Assembly (NCBI GenBank): GCA_963575745.1
Contig: CAUYUJ010003595.1
Span: 42,501 to 77,650, forward strand
DNA: 35,150 nucleotides
Source: Prorocentrum cordatum
Lineage: Eukaryota; Sar; Dinophyceae; Prorocentrales; Prorocentraceae
Direction of reading: 5' to 3'
Of the stretch, positions 29,587 through 35,150 are shown piece after piece. The notes under the pieces are model-generated. The model was not told the DNA's origin. It did no database searches and worked only from the letters and a program-made list of their open reading frames with translations. Each line of letters starts with the position of its first letter. The first letter of the stretch is position 1. A program made the translations under genes and the position numbers.

Positions 29587-32500
29587 ATGGCGGATCAGCG
29601 GAGGGGCCCTGACTGCCTCGGCTGGCTCACCCGGCCTGCGCGAGGACCTGCGCGCGGCGAGCCGCCCGCGCGGCCGACGGGCGGCTGGGTTCTCCGCCTG
29701 ACTGGAGGGGGCTTGCCCCCCCTGCGAGGAGCCGCGGAAGAGCCCGCCAGGGGAGCGGAGTCTGACTCCTCCGAGGCGGCCGAGGCCTGGGTTGCCTTCC
29801 GACGCAGCGGCGCGCAGGCCTGGCAGGCCCACAAGGCAGCGGAGTCTGCCTCGCGGGCTGCCCAGCCCGCGGAGCAGACAGGACAGGACAGCCAGGAGGC
29901 AGACGAGGGCGCAGAGAGCGCAGGGACGGAGGACGCAAGCGAGGAGGCAGACGAGGCCGACACGAGCAGGGCCGAGGACGCAGGCCGAGGAAGACAGGAG
30001 GGCGAGGCCGACACGAGCAGGGAGAGCGACGCCGAGGACGCAGACGAAGGAGGACCCCTGGCGCGCTGCCCGCCCCAGCCTGGGGCCGAGGCAGAGGAGC
30101 TCGAGGCCTCGGAGGAGAGGACCGCCGAGGACGCAGGCCGAGGGGGGGAGGAGAGCGAGGCCGAGGACGCAGGCCAAGAAGCTCTGGCAGGCTTGGGCGG
30201 CGACGCCGCGCAGCCCGACGAGGGGGGCGAACTCCCCTCGCGCTCCCCGCGGCTGCCTGGCCACGACAAGGAGGCAGGCGAGGCAGCGACGGCAGGGCGA
30301 GGCGAGGGACCAGGCGGGGCCTTCCTGGTGGAGAGCAGCGACGACGAGGACGCGCCTGCTCAGCAGGGGGTCGCGAACCTGCCTGGCACGCTGGGGTCGG
30401 CCGCCGCCGCCGCCACGGAGGCAGCAGAGGCAGAGGTGCAGCACGCGCAGGACCAGCTGCGACGGCTGCTGGGGCCAGGCGACGGCTTCAAGCAGACGCC
30501 CTTGGCTGACTTTTTCCCACAGGCGGCGCCGCCCCCCGCGAGCTGCGCGCCGTTCTTGCTGGCTGGCGGCGCGCGCGGACCCAAGCCGAAGTCCGCCAGA
30601 GAGCTGGAGCGCGCGAGGGCCCAGAAGCGAATGGCTCTCTCGTTACAGGCTGCCGAGAGAAGAGCCAAGGCGGCACGCGACAGCGAGCAGGGGGCGCTGC
30701 CACCTGCGAGCGGCGGCGCCCTGACGCTCTCGCCTCTGCAGCGGCCGCGAGAGCCTGCCACGCCCGGCCCGAGCGAGCCTGCCACGCCCGCCAGCAGGCT
30801 GAAACCTTCCCAGGCGCCTGGCGCGCTGGCTGCGCTGGACGACGCGGCCGCCAGAGGGGGCGAGGAAGGAGTCCTCGCCTTGCTCCCGGAGAGGGGGAGA
30901 CCGCCAGGCAGGGGAGCGATCCCGCCTGGCGTGGCGGGCAAGAATACCCCGAGGAAGGTCGTCGAGGCCAGGAAAGCCGGTGGCGTGGCGAACCTGGAAC
31001 CACCGACGCCGGCCAGGAAGCTCGAGATGAAGAGACTGGCCGACGAGCTCGCGCAGCAGGCGTTCGCTGGAGCGAGGCCTGCCCGTTTCTGGGAGAGGCT
31101 GACTGCAGAAACAGGCTACACCCAGACGGCGTTGAAGCGCTACCTGAGCGACGACGAGCAGAGGAGAGCAAAGGCTTGGACTGAACGAGCCGCAGAGGAG
31201 GCGAGCAGGCGAAGGAGCGCCGCAGCAACGCCTGGCTGGTCCCGCTTTCAGTCCAAGGACAGGGGTGTCCGGATGGGCAAGGAGGGGGGCAGGAAGAAAA
31301 CCAAGTCTGCGGACTGGCCTGAACAGGAAGAGGCCGTCAGCCAGTGGGCCAGGAGTTTGCTGATGCTGGGGGTCTCCCTGTCTGACTTCGACCTGCTCGA
31401 CGAGTTCACGCTGCTCCTTGAGGAGGAAGCTTGGGACCTGCAGGCCAGGGCCGCCGAGGGGGCAGAGCTGGCGCAGGCCGAGCAGGACAGGCTCGCCGCA
31501 CTGACTGCGCACCTAGCGGAACTCGCCGAGAAGAAGGGCACCAGGAGGTACAGGAGGCAGAAGCTGTGCTTCCACTCGCAGCTGCACCTCCGCAAGCCCA
31601 GCAACGTCCTGCCTATGCTCCCTGCAGAGGCAAACCTGGCCTGCCTGCTCTCCTTGCAGAGCTGGGACTTCCTCCTGGGCGTCGCGAACTCCAGGGACGT
31701 GAAGCAGCTGTCTGCCTTTGTGGACCAGCCCGAGCTCTTCGACAGGGCGAGGTCAGACAGAGCCTGCCTCTTCTGGGACGCTGTGCCCGTCTACCTCGAC
31801 TTCTCCGTCGGCAAGGTCCTGGTGCCTGCTGAGAAGCTGGACGAGCGCAGGCAGGCGACCCTGAAGCACAAGGCGGGAGAGAAAGGCGCCGGCGCTCTCT
31901 GCATCGACTGGCAGGACGCCTGTGACGCACTCGGCAGCACGAGGAAGGACAAGGCGAGATTGACCTGGATCTGCAGGCAGCAGCTCGACGGCCTTTTCAA
32001 CCTCGAGGCAGGCCAGCTCCCTCAAGGACGCATCCTGCCTAGCATCCTGCTCGTGCCTGCGACGCAGCCAGCCAGGCTGGAGAATATAAGCGCAGACGGG
32101 CGCTGGCTGCAGGACGAGGAGTTCTTCTTCAAGGGAGTGCGGGTCCAGAGGAAGGCAGGGCAGCGCACGAAGCTGGGCTCTGGCTGGGTGGCACTTCGGA
32201 CGGCGCACCCGGCGTACTTCGACACCGACAAGGTCCTGATCTGGCTGCACCCGGAGGCCACGCAGGACGAGCTGATCTGCTGCTGGCTCGCCGACCTGGC
32301 GCCAGAGAACTCCTTGATCCAGGCGGGGGGCACGGATGGAGGAGGAGGAGGAGGAGGAGGAGGAGGAGGAGGAGGAGGAGAAGGAGGAGGAGGAGGAGGA
32401 GGAGGAGGTAAGAGTGAGGGTGCGGAGGGGGAGGAGGAGGAGGAGGAGGAGGAGGAGGAGGAGGAGGAAGGAAGAGAGGGGGGAGCAGGAGGATGGGGAA

Positions 32501-33879
32501 GAGGGAGGAAAGGAGGAGGAGGGGGGAAAAGGCGGGGAGGAGGAAAGGGAGGAGAGGAGGAGGAGGAGGAGAGGAGGAAGAAGAGGGGTGGAGCAGAATA
32601 GGGGGGAGGAGGAGGAGAGAGGAGGGAAAGTAGGAGGAGGAGTGAGAGAGGAGGAGGAGGAGGAGGAGGAGGCGGAGGCGGAGGCGGAGGCGGAGGAGGA
32701 GGAGGAGGAAGAGGAGGAGGAGGAGGAGGAGGAGGAGGAGGAGGAGGAGGAGGAAGAGTTTGAGTTTGAGTTTGAGGTGGAGTTGGAGTTGGAGTTGGAG
32801 GAGGAGGACGAGGGTCTCGACTGCGGCACACAAGTCCCTGACGTCGTCGTCGTCCTCGGCCTCGGCCCCCACCCCCCTCCCGTCCCCTGCTCCCGTCGCG
32901 CCCGTCCCAGGTGGACTCGCTCGCGGCGGAGCACACGGAGACGGTGCGAGAAAGGCACTGGCTGAAGCGGCAGATCAAGCACACCATCGGCCCCAAGCAG
33001 ACCCCGCGACTGCAGCTGACTGACATCCGCTTCAGCAAGCTGGGCAAGCAGGCTCAGGAGAGGAGGGTCAGTCGCGTGCGCGCTGCCGCCAGGCAGGTCG
33101 CCCTGGCTACCGGAGAGGCGCCCAGCATGGCAGCGTCTGGCCTCGCCCTCGTGCGCACGGTCCTGGCTATGCACCTTGCTTGCGAGGAGGACAACAGAGA
33201 GTGCGAGGGCGTCGTCAGGGGCCTCCGCATGAGCGGAGCCCTGGCTGCCGTGCCCAGGGTGGCGGGCCCTGGCCTCCGACTCGCCGACGGCCCCGAGTGG
33301 GATGCGTTCCCTCTGGGCTCCTCCAGGCTGCCTGCCTCCGTGTTGGAACAGCGGGGGAGGGAGCTCAACCTCGCGACGCCGGCGCGGCCCGACTGGAAGC
33401 TGCTCGCCGACCTCAGGGACAGGCAGAAGGAGGAGGCGAGGCAACTCGCAGCCACTGTCTCTGACGCGGTCGGGGCGGCAGCGGCGGCGGCGGCCGACGC
33501 GAGCGCCTCGGAGCTCGACTGGAGCGACCCCTGCCTGGACTTCTGCAAGATCCTCGACGCGTGGGCTGCCCCAGCTTTCACGCAGGCCGCGGAGGAGGCG
33601 GAGGTAGGAGCGAGGCCAGCAGGAGACATCCGCGCGACGGGCCCGACTGGAGAGGCGTTGGCGCTGGCTGACCTGGAAGGCGGCAGCGACCTGCTCGTGG
33701 GCAGCCTGCACCCGAGAGACCGACGGCAGCTGATCATGACGGGCCTGTGCAAGATCTACGGTAAGAAGGCGACGACCGAGGCAGGCAAGAGAGCGAAGGC
33801 GCAGGCCACGAAAGCGCACAGGCGCCAGCTGAAGAAAGCGGCGACGAAGAAGAGACGGAAGGAACTCACTGCGCTCAGG
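29587..33879 (+). CDS. large DDE-transposase-like protein with PIP box (two exons)
   Basis: Exon 1 is 29587-32322 (912 codons from the first ATG; the frame is open from 29434). Exon 2 starts at 32911 in the same phase and runs to about 33879. Residues 1-300 are acidic and Ala/Glu-rich. A canonical PCNA-binding box QTPLADFF is at 303-310. A helix-turn-helix-like segment FWERLTAETGYTQTALKRYL is at 501-520, and a second helical segment is at about 579-625. A DDE-like core may be marked by FWDAVPVYLD (D731), ARLENISADGRWLQDEEFF, and LQLTDIRFSKLGK (D950, exon 2), spacing as in pogo/CENP-B-type transposases. Exon 2 ends very basic (KKAATKKRRKE), a likely nuclear localisation signal. The frame is intact over 1,200 codons, so it is probably functional or recently so. 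The DDE assignment is moderate; the protein could instead be an unknown host nuclear protein. Confidence 0.55.
32323..32910 (+). other. intron 1 of the PIP-box gene, GC-AG, GGA-filled
   Basis: The exon ends CTTGATCCAG, the intron begins GCGGGGGGC, and it ends CCCGTCCCAG before GTGGACTCG. Joining is phase 0 and gives ...SLIQ-VDSLAAEH. GC donors and CAGG at both junctions are typical of dinoflagellates. Almost all of 32336-32780 is GGA/GGC/GAG repeat, and reading through gives only poly-Gly and poly-Glu. Confidence 0.7.
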
Positions 33880-34114
33880 ACGAGGAGAGGACGAGGAGAG
33901 GAGGAGGACGAGGAGAGGAGGAAAGGAGGAGGAGGAGGAGGCGGAGGAGGGGGAGGACGAGGAGGAGGACGAGGAGGAGGAGGAGGAGGGGGAGGAGGAG
34001 GAGGAGGAGGAGGAGCGAGGACGAGGAGGAGGAGGAGGAGGAGGAGCAGAAGCAGGAGGAGGAGCAGGAGGGCGAGGAAAACCAGGAGGAGGAGGACGAC
34101 GACGATTTCGACAG
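33880..34114 (+). repeat. GGA-rich tract, probable intron
   Basis: Begins with GGACGAGGAGAGGACGAGG after CTCAG and ends with GATTTCGACAG before GCAGCCATGG. A splice using the shared AGG would bring a stop after six codons of the next exon. A phase-0 splice would instead keep the MAELTVNG frame open. The exact donor is unresolved. Confidence 0.55.
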
Positions 34115-34735
34115 GCAGCCATGGCTGAGCTGACTGTCAACGGCGTGAATGTCTTCGACAACCGCGGCTGGCTGGTGGAGTACGAGCCAGGGAGCGGGGT
34201 GGCGCTGCAGCAGGCTCGCGGACGAGGAAGCGACACGATGACAAAAAGAAAAACGCAAATGGACCAGTCCGGGGGGCGGGGGTGGGGGAGAGGCGGGAGG
34301 GCGCAGAGCACCAGGGAGCTCTCTCCCCCCTGTCTGGACCATTTGTGTTTCCTTTTTTTGTCGGTGTCGATATTCCTCGTTCCGACAGGGCATGTACTGG
34401 GTCGAGTACGGAGGTTCCCAGCGGAAGAGGCTCCTGACTGAGCTCGTGGCGCAGACCGAGGGCGTCAGCCGCCGGCTCGCCTTCCTCGAGCACAGGGAGT
34501 CGAGGGAGCTGGCCCACCCCTCTGACTGGCTGCGCGAGCACGAGGGAGCGGAAGGCGGACGAGGAGGAGGGCGAGCAGGAGGAGGAGGAGGAGGAGGAGG
34601 AGGAGGAGGAGGACGACGACGACGCCAGAAGGCGTCGTGAGCACCTGCCTGAACTGCGAGCACTGCCTCCAGAAGCAGTACAGCAAGGGAGTGTGCTGCC
34701 CTCTCTCCTGCCTGGAGATCCGCGGGGATTTAATA
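34115..34735 (+). CDS. further exons ending in a Cys-rich segment (same gene or next gene)
   Basis: I do not recognise the protein. Exon a (34115-34213) reads AMAELTVNGVNVFDNRGWLV, then EYEPGSGVALQQ. A GC-AG intron (34214-34388) joins it in phase 0 to exon b (34389-34554: GMYWVEYGGSQRKRLLTELV, then a helical EGVSRRLAFLEHRESRELAH). A second GC-AG intron of 74 bp (34555-34628, GGA-rich) joins in phase 1 to exon c: GVVSTCLNCEHCLQKQ, then GVCCPLSCLEIRG. The C-x2-C-x2-C-x9-CC-x3-C pattern suggests a metal-binding knot. Both joins keep the frame, which supports real exons. Whether they continue the PIP-box gene is unsettled. Confidence 0.45.
34214..34388 (+). mobile_element. introner-like intron (TIR element spanning a whole intron)
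   Basis: The 175-bp intron is almost wholly an imperfect palindrome. CGACACGATGACAAAAAG... CAAATGGACCAGTCC (34231-34270) pairs with 34330-34369, and the pairing continues outward (CGAGGAA, CTCGCGG/CTGTCGG) up to the splice sites CAG|GCTCGC and CCGACAG|GG. Intron ends therefore match TIR ends, the definition of an introner carried by a DNA transposon. Introners of this kind are known from dinoflagellates and other algae; this family is not one I can name. Confidence 0.65.
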
Positions 34736-35150
34736 GAGGAGAGGGCCCCACGAGGAAGAGGCGGAGGAAAGGGAAGGAGGCAACAGAGGAGGGCCAGCAG
34801 GAGCAGGGGGGGAGGAGGACAGCGACCACGAGGGGGAGGAGGCGGCGGAAGAAAGGGCACTAGGACGAGGCGGAGGGCCGAGAGGGAGAGGAGCAGCGAA
34901 AAGGGGGAGAAGGGAGAGAAGGGGGAGGAGGGCCGAAAGAGGGAGGAGGAGGGGGAAGCGGAGGAGGAGGAGGAGGCGGAGGAGGAGGAGGACGAGGGTG
35001 CAGGAGAGGGGGAGGAGGAGGAGAGGAGGAAGAGAGAGGGGAGGGCGGGACCCCCTCGCAGACCTGGACCTGCGCCACTTCCTTGCTCTGCCTGGAGAAG
35101 GAGCTCAGCAAGAGCAAGACGAAAAAGGAGCCCAGCCAGGAGAAGCACGA
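34736..35150 (+). other. GGA-rich tract and partial terminal coding segment
   Basis: 34740-35045 is GGA/GAG/GGC repeat, probably intronic. After the possible acceptor CCCCTCGCAG (to 35060) a protein-like frame resumes (DLDLRHFLALPGEG, or in another frame TCATSLLCLEKELSKS) and runs off the window. Confidence 0.4.

Noticed and set aside
31753-34311. 852-codon minus-strand frame
   Set aside because: Antisense shadow of the PIP-box gene and of GGA introns (poly-Ser).

Overview
This looks like nuclear DNA of a dinoflagellate. The case rests on a GC-rich background full of GGA/CTC, GA and CAT microsatellites, long degenerate minisatellites, decayed retroelements, and a GC-AG intron whose two junctions share CAGG, as is common in dinoflagellates. 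No bacterial operon structure, rRNA or CRISPR array was recognised. The species is not determined; a large-genome lineage such as Prorocentrum or a Symbiodinium relative is an inference.

Layout. 1-4900: microsatellites and GC-rich sequence without a convincing gene, including a 2-copy tandem duplication (3316-3895). 4925-6122: two ~540-bp copies of a non-autonomous element with CAGGACGAAAG terminal inverted repeats. 7425-16515: three copies of a second foldback (MITE-like) family, two of them downstream of a broken LINE-type retrotransposon on the minus strand (about 8759-13960; endonuclease, reverse transcriptase, Cys/His motifs, tail domain). 16516-19750: GC-rich repeats, a degenerate GGCCCCAAGA-type minisatellite, a CCTGCA-type repeat, and two weak gene candidates. 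19784-20220: a hairpin followed by 81 T and a T-poor A/C-rich tract. 20308-25645: a second minus-strand retroelement bounded by ~310-bp direct repeats. It reads N-terminal GIY-YIG-like nuclease, then reverse transcriptase, then an RG-rich/helical tail; this is the permuted domain order known from some Penelope-like elements. 25600-29490: purine tracts, a foldback element, a ~101-bp satellite array, a TTTAGCTTAGC minisatellite flanked by inverted repeats, a GGGAGGA array with a 32-bp perfect palindrome, a (CAT)n tract, and two 79-bp repeats carrying 18-bp hairpin arms.

29587-35150 (plus strand) holds the best-preserved gene material. A large, possibly DDE-transposase-like protein is encoded in two exons separated by a GGA-filled GC-AG intron, and it carries a canonical PCNA-binding (PIP) motif. 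Further exons follow, ending in a Cys-rich segment and running toward the window edge. One of their introns (34214-34388) is almost entirely a terminal-inverted-repeat element whose ends coincide with the splice sites, that is, an introner-like intron. The main candidates for something new are this PIP-box gene with its introner, and the GIY-YIG/RT element with structured terminal direct repeats.
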